A stretch of 63,453 nt of DNA from a virus. The stretch spans positions 1 to 63,453 of the IMG/VR virus record IMGVR_UViG_3300028577_000013. The stretch is one strand, 5' to 3'. Within the stretch, counting starts at the first letter, position 1. Each line of letters opens with the position of its first letter. The position numbers and the translations under genes are program-made. The notes beneath the pieces were generated by a model. The model did no database searches and had not been told where the DNA came from. It saw only the letters and a program-made list of their open reading frames with translations. Below are positions 21,213 to 29,267 of the stretch, one piece after another.

Positions 21213-21472
21213 GGCTTCGGCACCAGCGCAACGATGCGGGAGCGGAAGGCGGCATCGTTGGCTATTGTCTCGACGAGCTGGTCGAGCTGGCGCTGGAGCA
21301 TGGCGGTGGATTGGCGCGCCCTGGCATAGAACTCAGCCTCGGCGCTGGGATGGCCGAGGAGCGCCGCCGGCACGATGAAGGCCTCGGCGATCTTCTGGCG
21401 CATGTGGGCCATCGATTCGTTGAGGCTATCGAGCGCCGGCCCACCACCGATCAATTCGACCGTGATGGTCAT
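21209..21472 (-). CDS. Small helical protein, 87 residues
   Basis: The start is ATG at 21472, coupled to the upstream gene. Mostly helical (SLNESMAHMRQKIAEAF, then QSTAMLQRQLDQLVETIAND), perhaps a small coiled-coil protein. No family recognised. Confidence 0.55.
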   Translation of the reverse strand: MTITVELIGGGPALDSLNESMAHMRQKIAEAFIVPAALLGHPSAEAEFYARARQSTAMLQRQLDQLVETIANDAAFRSRIVALVPKP

Positions 21473-21840
21473 GATCCGCGCGCCGCTTTGCGGGCCAGCA
21501 TCATCGCCTTGCCGAGCATGATGCCGGCGGAGCGCACGCCTTGCGCCATTTTGGATCGCACGCGGGCGGCCTTCTGGGCCTTGCGGTTGCGCGCGGCCTC
21601 AGCGGCCGCTTGGCGCTCACGATAGCCGCCAGAACTACCGCGGCCGCCTAGGCGGAGGAATGGCCGGCCGAAGCCGTGCTCCTTGCGCCAACGGGCGCCG
21701 ATCACTTCGATCATGCTTTTGCCGTGGTTGCGCCGATCGATATCATTTTCGAGCTCAGCGATCACGCAAGGGGCGATGACACTGCGAAGCTGCTCGATCG
21801 GCGCGCCCTTGGCATGAAGGCGGAAGGCTTTGTTGGACAT
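21469..21840 (-). CDS. Basic protein, 123 residues, behind conserved leader motif
   Basis: The start is ATG at 21840, directly after a copy of the leader motif (TTCAAGAGGAGTTCTGCGAA), which decides the start over a longer reading to 21981. The C-terminal half is strongly basic (RERQAAAEAARNRKAQKAAR), suggesting nucleic-acid binding. The N-terminal half has PIEQLRSVIAPCVIAELEND. No family recognised. Confidence 0.6.
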   Translation of the reverse strand: MSNKAFRLHAKGAPIEQLRSVIAPCVIAELENDIDRRNHGKSMIEVIGARWRKEHGFGRPFLRLGGRGSSGGYRERQAAAEAARNRKAQKAARVRSKMAQGVRSAGIMLGKAMMLARKAARGS

Positions 21841-21874
21841 TTCGCAGAACTCCTCTTGAAAACGGAAGGCTCGA

Positions 21875-22408
21875 TCAGGCGGCTTTGAGCTCCGAAGTGC
21901 GGGCATCGTAGGCCGCTGCCCAGAGCGGGAGAAGATCGCCGGCGTTCTTGGCGTTGGCCAGGGCGCCGCGGATATCCACATCGAGCTGGGCGAGCTGCTC
22001 GGCCGAGGCGCTCTTGGATTCCTCGATCGTCTTTTCGAGCAGGGCTTCGTTCAGATCGCCCTCGGCGTCTTCATCGGCCGTCACTTCCCGATCGCTGCCT
22101 GTCTTCTCGCCGGCGTTGTGCTCGGTGGTCTGCACGCGAGCCCCCGCCCGATCCTGCCGCTGCTGCTGCGGGTCTCTCCGCTGCTGATCGGTCAGCTCCA
22201 GCTCATCCTTGACTTCGGCGAAGCGGGCGACATTGGGCGGATCGCACGCGCGATAGGTGCGCACCGCCGGCGGGTCCAGGCCTGCCGCTGGCTCCAGCGT
22301 GAAGAGGCGGCCGTTGACATGGACGGCGGCGTGGGGATGGCCATCGTTCTCGATATCGTAATTTCCGGCATCTTTGCCGGCGGCGTCGATGAGGCGGATG
22401 CGCTTCAT
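21875..22408 (-). CDS. Acidic unknown protein, 177 residues
   Basis: The start is ATG at 22408. N-terminal beta unit (MKRIRLIDAAGKDAGNYDIE), a middle of low complexity rich in Gln, Arg, Asp and Glu, and an acidic helical C-terminus (AQLDVDIRGALANAKNAGDL). The acidic, disordered middle is unlike its basic neighbours. Function unknown. Directly upstream of the leader-motif gene. Confidence 0.55.
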   Translation of the reverse strand: MKRIRLIDAAGKDAGNYDIENDGHPHAAVHVNGRLFTLEPAAGLDPPAVRTYRACDPPNVARFAEVKDELELTDQQRRDPQQQRQDRAGARVQTTEHNAGEKTGSDREVTADEDAEGDLNEALLEKTIEESKSASAEQLAQLDVDIRGALANAKNAGDLLPLWAAAYDARTSELKAA

Positions 22409-22719
22409 GGGAGAATCTCCGGGTAGAGGGTTGGCCCTAACGAAACAGCCGGGCGAAGCATATCCATCGGCGCCGGGTGTTTGGCAAGGGGGAGGCGATA
22501 GTCGCCGCGCCCCAGCGACACAAAATCGGCCATGATCGATTGATTGATGGCGTACTCGATATCCGCCAAGATTTGCTCAGGAGTGGCGTCAACCCAAGGT
22601 TCGCCCAGCAGAAACCCGGGCCCGACAGACCAGCTTGCGGTGGTGCTTTCGGCCAGGACGATCGGCGCGACCGCCGCGCTGGCCAGCATCCCGGCAAGGA
22701 AGCCGCGCCGCGTGGTCAT
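22405..22719 (-). CDS. Exported protein with twin-arginine signal, 104 residues
   Basis: The start is ATG at 22719. The N-terminus MTTRRGFLAGMLASAAVA fits the Tat signal pattern (S/T-R-R-x-F-L plus a moderately hydrophobic core) followed by an ALA-like cleavage region. Tat exports folded proteins, often with cofactors. The mature part has aromatic residues and no obvious cofactor motif. A phage-encoded Tat substrate is unusual. Confidence 0.55.
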   Translation of the reverse strand: MTTRRGFLAGMLASAAVAPIVLAESTTASWSVGPGFLLGEPWVDATPEQILADIEYAINQSIMADFVSLGRGDYRLPLAKHPAPMDMLRPAVSLGPTLYPEILP

Positions 22720-22964
22720 GCGCCGCCCTGGCCATCGGCCAAGCGATTGGGCGTGAGCCGATCCTCAGCTCGCAGCTTCATCGGCTTCTCGAAGCGATAG
22801 GCCCAGCCACAGACCTTGCGGCCGCCGCCCTCGGTGAAGGCGACGAGGGGATGATCGATGCAGTAGGTTTCGCCGTCGAAGAGCACGGCGCGCGGCGGCG
22901 CATCGAGGCGGAGGAAGCCGAACTCGGCGACGGTTTGCTGGCCGTCGAAGAGGATCACTCGCAT
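22716..22964 (-). CDS. Small unknown protein, 82 residues
   Basis: The start is ATG at 22964. Beta-rich (RVILFDGQQTVAEFGFLRLD, then VLFDGETYCIDHPLVAF). Ends in a polar tail. It is coupled to the Tat-signal protein by 4 bases. No family recognised. Confidence 0.55.
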   Translation of the reverse strand: MRVILFDGQQTVAEFGFLRLDAPPRAVLFDGETYCIDHPLVAFTEGGGRKVCGWAYRFEKPMKLRAEDRLTPNRLADGQGGA

Positions 22965-23140
22965 CGGCTGAGGTTCCTGCGCTCGCGGTGGGTTTCATTG
23001 CTGATCGCGCCGCTCATCGATCGGCATGGGCGGCCAGGCTCAGCGGCGCAAAGCGGGCAATCGATCGACCGCTCGCGCTGGAGCGAGGCGGTGACGGGCC
23101 GGCCGGGCGGCTTCGGGCGCGGATGGGCGAGCTCGCTCAT
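22955..23140 (-). CDS. Small phage zinc-finger protein, 61 residues
   Basis: The start is ATG at 23140. The C-terminal part has CPLCAAEPGRPC, then a His and Arg pattern (ETHRERR), which is the small phage-type zinc finger seen in many tailed phages. It may bind DNA or another protein. The longer reading frame through this region is a shadow of the upstream gene. Confidence 0.6.
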   Translation of the reverse strand: MSELAHPRPKPPGRPVTASLQRERSIDCPLCAAEPGRPCRSMSGAISNETHRERRNLSRCE

Positions 23141-23523
23141 GCCGTGATCTTTTTCTGAGCGCTGCCGGGGAGCGCGCGGATGCGCGCTGCGATTTCGTCT
23201 GCTGTCTCGCAGGCATACTCCTTTGCGGTGCGCTCGCCTTCGCGGCCATAGGCGTCGCAGAGCTTCGCAGCTTCCTCCAGCGCCGCCTCGCGCGTCGGCT
23301 TCCTGATCTGATCGAGCGCGTCCTCCAGCGTGTCGTGCTTGATGACGCACGCCGGCTTCCGCATTGGGTTGCCTAGCGGAACAGGCTGGCCGCCGAAGAC
23401 ACACTCGTTGGGATTGGCGACCGCCAGCCTCCGGGCATCTTCGCCATCGGTGAAAAGACCGATGCAGACGAAATCTTCGGCGGCCGTCTGCCATTGCCAA
23501 ACCGAAATCAAAGGCAAGTTCAT
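23137..23523 (-). CDS. Unknown protein, 128 residues
   Basis: The start is ATG at 23523. N-terminal strands (PLISVWQWQTAAEDFVCIG), then a helical C-terminal half with TREAALEEAAKLCDAYGREG. Phage ea59-type small proteins have a similar helix, but I do not recognise the family. Coupled on both sides. Confidence 0.55.
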   Translation of the reverse strand: MNLPLISVWQWQTAAEDFVCIGLFTDGEDARRLAVANPNECVFGGQPVPLGNPMRKPACVIKHDTLEDALDQIRKPTREAALEEAAKLCDAYGREGERTAKEYACETADEIAARIRALPGSAQKKITA

Positions 23524-23843
23524 GCCGCCCTCCGTGCGCGCTCGCCGGCGAAAGCCTTGGCGGCCGTCTCGTAGAAAACCCGGACGCTGAAGGGCGCGTG
23601 GGGCGAAAGCTTCAGGCGCTCGCCCATGATGCGGCCCTCGGCCTCGTTGAGCTCATCGCCGGTCAAATCCGGGAGCGGCTTGGCGCAATCCCCAGCCCAG
23701 ACGCGGAAGCCATCGGCCAGATCGTCATCGATCGCGCGGAGGAACTGGCGGGCGAGCACCGCCTCATCCCGATCGGGATCGCGCCCGGGCATATCCAGCA
23801 CGCGGCCGGCGATGAAGATCGCCCTTTCGCGCTCGTCGCTCAT
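23520..23843 (-). CDS. Unknown acidic/helical protein, 107 residues
   Basis: The start is ATG at 23843. Highly charged helical protein (MSDERERAIFIAGRVLDMPG, then DEAVLARQFLRAIDDDLADG). No family recognised. ATGA overlap on both sides, so it belongs to the long coupled operon. Confidence 0.55.
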   Translation of the reverse strand: MSDERERAIFIAGRVLDMPGRDPDRDEAVLARQFLRAIDDDLADGFRVWAGDCAKPLPDLTGDELNEAEGRIMGERLKLSPHAPFSVRVFYETAAKAFAGERARRAA

Positions 23844-24334
23844 GACTTGGCCTTTCGATTGGCTTGCTCCGCCAGCGCCCAGGCGGCGCCGCGAGCAAAG
23901 GCATCGGCGGCGATGAGACGGCCGAGCTCCCCAGCTCGATCGAGCGCTCGCCGGATTTCGGGATCGCGGGCATAGGCGTCGAAGGCCTCATGCGGGCCGC
24001 GCCGGCGCCCTTCGACGAGGAAGTGATACTGATCGCGGAAGAACTGGCGAGCGTGCGACATAGCTTTGCCGGCCGAGTCGCATGTCTTGCATCCGTCCGG
24101 GATATGATCGGAGCCGATCGCCAGCACAGCGTCGGCGGCTTGCGCCAGGCCGGCGGTGTTGAAGAACCCGAAGACGCGGCCCTCCCATTCCAGCCCATCC
24201 GCATCGTCGAGCGCCGGCAGGATCACCAGCACCGCGCCCTTCATGGTCAGGCCGTGGTCGCTGGCGATCATCGCCGCCAGCTCGTTGACGAGGCGGCCGT
24301 GGCCGTGCTCGCAATCTTGGCGATCGACGCTCAT
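23840..24334 (-). CDS. Unknown protein, 164 residues
   Basis: The start is ATG at 24334. It has a possible metal site at the N-terminus (Cys-8, His-10, His-12), a central CKTC and helical segments. The middle reads LVILPALDDADGLEWEGRVF. No family recognised. Confidence 0.55.
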   Translation of the reverse strand: MSVDRQDCEHGHGRLVNELAAMIASDHGLTMKGAVLVILPALDDADGLEWEGRVFGFFNTAGLAQAADAVLAIGSDHIPDGCKTCDSAGKAMSHARQFFRDQYHFLVEGRRRGPHEAFDAYARDPEIRRALDRAGELGRLIAADAFARGAAWALAEQANRKAKS

Positions 24335-24573
24335 AACGCGGCCTTCGCGATCGCCGCGCGGGCTTCCAGCATGGCCATCGCATCGATGTAGGCGATGCCG
24401 GCGCGCTGCTCAGGCGTGGCGAGGCCTTCGTCGAAGCAATCCCGCGCGTGAATTCCCGCCAGCGCTTGCCCCGCGAAATAGTCGAGGAGCGACATGCCGT
24501 GCCAGCCCTCGTCCTTCAGGCTCACATCAGGGTGAAGCGGAAACGCCGGGCCGCCAGCCTTCGCGCCGCTCAT
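24331..24573 (-). CDS. Small unknown protein, 80 residues
   Basis: The start is ATG at 24573, overlapping the upstream stop by 4 bases; a longer reading to 24636 shadows that gene. It contains GPAFPLHPDVSLKDEGWHGM then a helical half (SLLDYFAGQALAGIHARDCF), a pattern common in phage proteins of this type (compare 'GMSLRDYFA' motifs). Function unknown, though the motif itself is widespread in phages of Proteobacteria. Confidence 0.6.
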   Translation of the reverse strand: MSGAKAGGPAFPLHPDVSLKDEGWHGMSLLDYFAGQALAGIHARDCFDEGLATPEQRAGIAYIDAMAMLEARAAIAKAAL

Positions 24574-24812
24574 GCTGGCCTCCGTGCCGTCAGCATGGCG
24601 CGAAGCCAGCCGCAAAGATGGAAGATGGCCTGCCATAAGCTGAAGATCGCCGTGATGCTGCCGACGAAGAACCGAGCGACGCCGAGCGGGCTGAGCACGC
24701 CGGGCGGCTCGATCGCGCCGGGAGCCCAGCTCGCCGCAACACTCGCGAGCGCGATGAATAGCAGCGCCAGCTCAAGCCGGTCCACGATTTCGTAGCGGTT
24801 GGGCGCTCTCAT
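24570..24812 (-). CDS. Small membrane protein, 80 residues
   Basis: The start is ATG at 24812. Two hydrophobic segments (about residues 12-30 and 42-68) separated by a Pro/Gly loop, with a basic C-terminal tail. It lacks holin context. Function unknown. Confidence 0.55.
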   Translation of the reverse strand: MRAPNRYEIVDRLELALLFIALASVAASWAPGAIEPPGVLSPLGVARFFVGSITAIFSLWQAIFHLCGWLRAMLTARRPA

Positions 24813-25228
24813 GACGCGCTCGCTTCCGCCGCCAGGCGCCGGTTCTGGGCCACTTGCCGGATCGCGCGCACCAGCCCCACCGTGATTTCCGGCTGCACCA
24901 GCGTGTCGGGCTTCACATCGTCGATATCGCTCGACATGAGCCCGAGGCCTTCGCCGCCGCCGTCGAATTCATGGAGAATCCAGCGCAGCAAGTAGGCCGT
25001 CTCCTCGCCGCATGTGCAGGGCCCGAGCTTTTCGGCGAGCTCGCAGCCCACATCGTGCTTGACGCCGGCGAGAGGCCGATCCTCCCGCGTCTCGGCGTAT
25101 TGGTGGGCGCGCGTCGTGGCCAGCGGGCCGGTGAAGGACGTCACCATTTCGTTGCGGCCGAGAATACTCTCGACCACCCGCCACTCCTTGCCGTCCGCGG
25201 ATTGAAGAATTTCCAGTTTGCCAGTCAT
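24809..25228 (-). CDS. Unknown protein, 139 residues, behind conserved leader motif
   Basis: The start is ATG at 25228, directly after the motif ATCAAGAGGAGACTTTGCGAC, which decides the start over a longer reading to 25276. It contains KLEILQSADGKEWRVVESIL at the N-terminus, then ATTRAHQYAETREDRP, a CTCG pair and a helical C-terminus. No family recognised. It heads the coupled small-gene operon that runs to the modification cassette. Confidence 0.6.
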   Translation of the reverse strand: MTGKLEILQSADGKEWRVVESILGRNEMVTSFTGPLATTRAHQYAETREDRPLAGVKHDVGCELAEKLGPCTCGEETAYLLRWILHEFDGGGEGLGLMSSDIDDVKPDTLVQPEITVGLVRAIRQVAQNRRLAAEASAS

Positions 25229-25260
25229 GTCGCAAAGTCTCCTCTTGATGGTTAATGGAT
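25229..25260 (-). promoter_or_regulatory. Conserved leader motif copy (minus strand)
   Basis: Leftward reading gives AACCATCAAGAGGAGACTTTGCGAC before the ATG at 25228. It matches the copy before 12302 almost base for base in the CAAGAGGAGACTTTGCGA part. It marks a new start of translation and probably of transcription after the DUF1376 gene group. Confidence 0.6.
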
Positions 25261-25285
25261 CGTTAAGCCTTCTCAAAAATCGCGG

Positions 25286-25636
25286 CTATCCTGCCCCGCC
25301 CTCTTCAGAATGAAAAGCCGCCAGTTCGGCCTCCGAAAATGGCTGGAAAATCCAAGGTTGCGAGCCGAGCGGCGCCTGGGCGTCGCAAAGCCCGACAATT
25401 TCGCCATCCCGGATCGCGAGCGACGGCTCAAGGCCGGATACCCAGCGGGACAGGAGAGCCCGCGCCAGCCTGGCTTGACGGCGCGCTCGGCGCAAATGCG
25501 CGGCCTCGATCATTTCCGCCAGCTCGCCCAGGGGAAGCGGCTCAAAGACCGGACAGTCGGAATAGCGGAAAGGCAGCTCCAGCTTTTTATGCACCGCAAG
25601 CTCAGGGGCGGCCGGGCCGGGCCGGTCGATCGTCAT
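25286..25636 (-). CDS. Unknown protein, 116 residues
   Basis: The start is ATG at 25636 (ATGA overlap with the DUF1376 gene); a GTG at 25645 is also in frame. Acidic/helical with IRDGEIVGLCDAQAPLGSQP near the C-terminus. Its coupling to the replication gene suggests a replication-linked role but no family is recognised. Confidence 0.55.
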   Translation of the reverse strand: MTIDRPGPAAPELAVHKKLELPFRYSDCPVFEPLPLGELAEMIEAAHLRRARRQARLARALLSRWVSGLEPSLAIRDGEIVGLCDAQAPLGSQPWIFQPFSEAELAAFHSEEGGAG

Positions 25637-26673
25637 GAGCCCCACCCGGGCGGAGGCGGATCAGTCTTCAGCGGCATCCGCAGCTTCTTCCGGTCCTGAT
25701 TTCGGCTGAGCCGGGGCTGCTCGTCCAGCAGCACCTTGGGATAAGCGCAATCGGGCTCGTCGGGGTTTGGGCCGCCATCGAGGGGCCAGATGCCGTGCTT
25801 CCGCCAGCTATAGACCGAGAGGCGCATACTCCAGAGGCGATCGGCGTCGAATACCCCCGGTTGTGCGGTCGATGGCACTCGCGCTTTGACGGCGGCATGG
25901 AGCCAGCTCAGCCAGTCGGCGGGTTGGTTGTGCTCGGCGGTCTCGATGGCGGCGCGGAGGATGGCAGGATCATCGCCGAGGGCCTTGAGCCATTTGCCGA
26001 TGACGGGGCGGAGCTGCTGGCCGGTCTTTCCGGTGTTCGAATGCAGGGCGAAGAGGCCCTCGTTAAACAGCCAAGTCCGATCGTCGGGCGAGGGGGTGAT
26101 GGGTGGGAGAATGACTTCGCCTTGCGGCGCTGGAGGCGCCGGTTCCGAAGGAACCGCCGTACTTACTTTCTTCTTTCTCTCTTCTCTATCCCTGTCCCTG
26201 TCTATTGCTAAAGGGTCGCTAAGGCCCGGCTTTGGGGTGGCTTTAGCCCTGCCATGATCCGTTTTTTGCTTATGTTCCCATAACTTAGCGGCGCCTTTTT
26301 TGCCGTTATCGCTCGCGGTGCGCTTTTCGGCCCATGCGGAGAGCACCAGCTCAGCGATCACGCGGTGGTAAAGGCGCCCATCGGAGCACCGAATCCAGCC
26401 GTGAAGAGCGCGCTCGCGCACCAGCGCCCAGGCGGCGGCGGGGAGCTCAGCCAGGCGGGCGAGCTGGGCGTCGCCGGCGGGCAGCGAGCCGGCGGGCACC
26501 TGATCGTAGGACTTGAGCCAGAGCGTCACCCCCGCCCGCCACTCGTCGCCGTTGGCGAGGGCATGGAATTCCGACCCGAAGAGCCGGGCCCGATATAAGG
26601 GGGTGAAGCCGAAGGCGCGAAGATCGACGCCGGGCGGGACAAAAGGCTCAGGGGGATCGATTAGATCAGCCAT
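25633..26673 (-). CDS. DUF1376-like replication protein (initiator or helicase loader)
   Basis: A 346-residue protein. The N-terminal 120 residues follow the DUF1376/YdaU pattern (FTPLYRARLFGSEFHALANG, then GWIRCSDGRLYHRVIAE, then NGKKGAAKLWEH). DUF1376 proteins stand in place of initiator/DnaC-type loaders next to DnaB genes in phages. A disordered linker coded by a polypurine tract (26162-26202) joins to a C-terminal domain with LRAAIETAEHNQPADWLSWL. The gene lies 111 bases downstream of the DnaB-like helicase gene. Start ATG at 26673. Confidence 0.7.
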   Translation of the reverse strand: MADLIDPPEPFVPPGVDLRAFGFTPLYRARLFGSEFHALANGDEWRAGVTLWLKSYDQVPAGSLPAGDAQLARLAELPAAAWALVRERALHGWIRCSDGRLYHRVIAELVLSAWAEKRTASDNGKKGAAKLWEHKQKTDHGRAKATPKPGLSDPLAIDRDRDREERKKKVSTAVPSEPAPPAPQGEVILPPITPSPDDRTWLFNEGLFALHSNTGKTGQQLRPVIGKWLKALGDDPAILRAAIETAEHNQPADWLSWLHAAVKARVPSTAQPGVFDADRLWSMRLSVYSWRKHGIWPLDGGPNPDEPDCAYPKVLLDEQPRLSRNQDRKKLRMPLKTDPPPPGWGS

Positions 26674-26788
26674 GGCGTGCCCCTCCTATGGGCGGTGCGC
26701 CGGCGGCGGCCCCGGATAGGAGCCGGGCGAAGGGATGCCTCCCACCGCCGCCGGTGCCAAACCCTTTAAGCTGATTCGCGGCGATCAT
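26666..26788 (-). CDS. Short coupled ORF, 40 residues (doubtful)
   Basis: ATG at 26788 overlaps the helicase stop (ATGA), and the stop at 26666 lies just inside the next gene. The product MIAANQLKGFGTGGGRHPF plus a Gly/Ala/Pro-rich tail has no recognisable features. It fills the only gap in this coupled region, which is a reason to keep it as a candidate. Confidence 0.35.
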   Translation of the reverse strand: MIAANQLKGFGTGGGGRHPFARLLSGAAAGAPPIGGARHG

Positions 26789-28284
26789 GGGCCGCCGCCC
26801 TGCATTTGGCGCCACAAGCTCATTTCCGCCTGCTCAGGCTTCGGCTCCAAGTCGCTGAATTGGGTGTACTTTTCCTCGAAGTTGACGATCGCCGACCCGA
26901 TCGCGCCCATGCGCTGCTTGGCGGCGAAGATTTCCGCCTTCCCTTCGTGCTTTTCGACCGCGGCGTCGTGCTTGCCCTTCTCCTCGCCGCTGGCGCGCTC
27001 GCCCGGGGGATTTCGATTGAGGTAGTAGATTTCCCGGTGAATGAACCAGACCGCGTCGGCGTTCTGCTCGATCGCCGCCGAGCCATAAAGATCGGTCAGC
27101 ACCGGCCGATTGCTGTGCCGCTTGTTGGCATCGCGATTGACATGGGACACCAGCGCGATCGCGATATTGAACTCGGTCGCCATGTCCTTCAAATCACTGG
27201 TGATCTGCTGGATTTGATCCTTCTCATCGTCGCGCGGATTCTTGGGCTTGACGAAGCGAAGATGATCGATCCCGACGAGCGAGACGCCGCGCTTCGATCG
27301 ACGGCGCCTGGCCTGGACGCGGGCGCGCATCTGGGCCACGGAAAGCCGGCGCGAGCCGTCCACTTGATAGGGCAGCTCGGGGAATTGGCTGGCGGCCAGG
27401 GCGAGGCGCTCCATTTCCTTCGGGCTGGTGCGGCCCCGGCGCATGATATCGGACGGCACCTTGGCGATCATCGCCAGCTCGCGGGTCGCGACTTGCTGGG
27501 CCATCATTTCCAGCGAGAAGAACATCGCCTCCTCCGGCATGGGCGCGCCGGCCTCCAGAGCTTCGATCGATGCGTTGGCCATGAGAATGTGCTGGAGAAG
27601 GCTGGTTTTACCCATGTTGGGCGCGCCGCCGAGAATGGTCAGGTCGCCGCGGTACAGGCCGCCCAGCTTCTCGTCGACAAGCCAGAGCCCGGAAGTCAGG
27701 CAAACCCCCGCCGGCTGGTTCATCGCATCCTCCGCCTGCTGGGCGGCCTGCTGGACGGCTTCGCGGATCGGGATCGATACGACGCTGCGCTGGGAGCCTT
27801 GGCTGGCCTCGAAGAGCTGCTCGGCCGCCCGATCGGCGATCTCTTGCGCCTTCGTCTCCAGCGGCGGGTTGTAGGCTTCCTCGATCGCGATTTCGGCCGC
27901 GCGGATGATCGATCGCCGGATGGCCAGATCCCGGAGAATGTCGCAAAAGTCCCGTATGTTCGGGAGCGCCGGCGCCGCCTTCCGCAGCGCATCGAGGTAG
28001 GGCTGGCCGCCGACTTCCATGATGCCGGGATCGGCCTTCATGGCGGCGTGAAGGGTCAGCGCCGTGATCTTGCGGTCCTGCGCCGCCAGCTCGCCGATCG
28101 TCTTGTAGATGCGGCCATGGAGGGGATCGTAAAAGTGCTCCGGCTGGAGCAGCTCGACCGCCCGCCAATAGCTGTTGCCGTCCTGAAGGAAGGAGCCGAG
28201 GAGGGCCTGCTCGACGTCGATATCATAGGGCACATGCTCGTAGGCCTTGGGCCCGGCCGGCTCGTCGCGCGGATCGCCGCTCAT
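26785..28284 (-). CDS. dnaB: DnaB-like replicative helicase
   Basis: A 499-residue protein. The N-terminal domain (YDIDVEQALLGSFLQD) and C-terminal RecA-fold domain have the DnaB motifs: Walker A GGAPNMGKTS near residue 235, then FFSLEMMAQQ, Walker B-like VSLVGIDHL, and NIAIALVSHVNRDANKR with LYGSAAIEQNADAV for the late motifs. It unwinds DNA at the fork as a hexamer. It lies with the DUF1376 protein, which would load it. Start ATG at 28284. Confidence 0.9.
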   Translation of the reverse strand: MSGDPRDEPAGPKAYEHVPYDIDVEQALLGSFLQDGNSYWRAVELLQPEHFYDPLHGRIYKTIGELAAQDRKITALTLHAAMKADPGIMEVGGQPYLDALRKAAPALPNIRDFCDILRDLAIRRSIIRAAEIAIEEAYNPPLETKAQEIADRAAEQLFEASQGSQRSVVSIPIREAVQQAAQQAEDAMNQPAGVCLTSGLWLVDEKLGGLYRGDLTILGGAPNMGKTSLLQHILMANASIEALEAGAPMPEEAMFFSLEMMAQQVATRELAMIAKVPSDIMRRGRTSPKEMERLALAASQFPELPYQVDGSRRLSVAQMRARVQARRRRSKRGVSLVGIDHLRFVKPKNPRDDEKDQIQQITSDLKDMATEFNIAIALVSHVNRDANKRHSNRPVLTDLYGSAAIEQNADAVWFIHREIYYLNRNPPGERASGEEKGKHDAAVEKHEGKAEIFAAKQRMGAIGSAIVNFEEKYTQFSDLEPKPEQAEMSLWRQMQGGGP

Positions 28285-28484
28285 TGGCCGCGCTCCCGCT
28301 TCTCAGCCGCCAGCTTCTCTTGATGATAGGTCTGCATTCGCGCCCGGAATTCCTCTTCGGGCGTGCGCTCGATGATGTGCGGGAAATGGCCCCGATCCTG
28401 CTGGTGGCGCGCCAAATCCTCGGGCGTCCGAAATTGCTTCGGGCACATCGGGCAGCGCGGGCCCTGGCCATGCTTATTCGCCAT
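28281..28484 (-). CDS. Small C2H2 zinc-finger protein, 67 residues
   Basis: The start is ATG at 28484. Residues 11-33 form a classical C2H2 finger: CPMCPKQFRTPEDLARH then QQDRGH. The rest is a charged helix (EEEFRARMQTYHQEKLAAEK). Such proteins are found beside phage replication genes and probably bind DNA. The longer upstream reading is a shadow. Confidence 0.7.
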   Translation of the reverse strand: MANKHGQGPRCPMCPKQFRTPEDLARHQQDRGHFPHIIERTPEEEFRARMQTYHQEKLAAEKRERGQ

Positions 28485-28650
28485 GTTTAGGCCGCCTGTA
28501 TCGCCCGAGGTCTGGATCAAACACGCGGCCGCTTTCCTTCTGCTCGGGCTGCTCCGGCGCATCGCCCAGGATTTGATCGATCGAGCGCGGCCGCCGGCGG
28601 TGAGCGTGAAACTCTTCCGCCGCTTTCTTCAGGCCGGGAGGGAGAGCCAT
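28474..28650 (-). CDS. Small unknown protein, 58 residues
   Basis: The start is ATG at 28650, overlapping the upstream methyltransferase stop. Contains LPPGLKKAAEEFHAHRRRPR then SIDQILGDAPEQPEQKE. Basic then acidic. No family recognised. Overlaps the zinc-finger gene by 11 bases. Confidence 0.55.
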   Translation of the reverse strand: MALPPGLKKAAEEFHAHRRRPRSIDQILGDAPEQPEQKESGRVFDPDLGRYRRPKHGE

Positions 28651-29267
28651 CACGGCCAGTCCGTCTTGCGATCGAGCGCGGCGCGGCAGGGCGGAATCCA
28701 GGCCAGCCGGGGCTCGCCGCGGGCGCGCTGTTCCCAGACGAGCCAGCAATAGCTCGTCGCCGTCGAAGCCTTGCGATCGAGGCGCCCCTTCACCATCGCG
28801 ACGCGCTCGACGAATTGGGCCATGACGCTGGGCGGCCGCCGGCGGAAGAGCCGCTCATACCGGCCGCTGCTCTCGATGAAGACGCTGCGGACGAGGATGG
28901 CGACGCCTTCTTCGGCCAGCTCCAGGCCTCGATCGACGAATTCCTCGGCCAGGCGGAAGGGCGGGTTGGTGATTATCCAATCGACGCGCCCACACCAATC
29001 GGGCGTGAAGCGCTGAAGGAAATCATGGATCGGCGTCTCGCCGTAATCGTGCACATCGCTCGATCGGACAGAGCGCATATATTCGGCCATGGGCCGCGCC
29101 ATCGCGCCATCGCCGCAGGCCGGGTCCCAGCCGACCTCAGCATGGCGGGGGCCGATCACATGCTCGAAGAGAGCGCGCGTCGCCCAGGGTGGGGTGGGAA
29201 AGAAGTCGAGAGAATCGTTCGGTTCCGAACGCTGGGCCATTACCGCATGGGAACGGTTCTGGCTCAT
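28650..29267 (-). CDS. DNA N6-adenine methyltransferase-like protein (NPPF motif)
   Basis: A 205-residue protein. Motif DFFPTPPWATRALFEHVI near residue 20, then DPACGDGAMARPM as SAM motif I, and IITNPPFRLAEEFV as the catalytic NPPF. This order is that of small phage adenine methyltransferases, which can block host restriction or mark phage DNA. A DxxG-like SAM site and no target-recognition domain are visible. ATG at 29267 overlaps the small upstream ORF by 4 bases. Confidence 0.75.
   Translation of the reverse strand: MSQNRSHAVMAQRSEPNDSLDFFPTPPWATRALFEHVIGPRHAEVGWDPACGDGAMARPMAEYMRSVRSSDVHDYGETPIHDFLQRFTPDWCGRVDWIITNPPFRLAEEFVDRGLELAEEGVAILVRSVFIESSGRYERLFRRRPPSVMAQFVERVAMVKGRLDRKASTATSYCWLVWEQRARGEPRLAWIPPCRAALDRKTDWP

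Noticed and set aside
26806-28323. 505-residue plus-strand ORF opposite the helicase
   Set aside because: The opposite strand encodes a clear DnaB-like helicase with all motifs; this frame is Gly/Arg/Leu-rich shadow.
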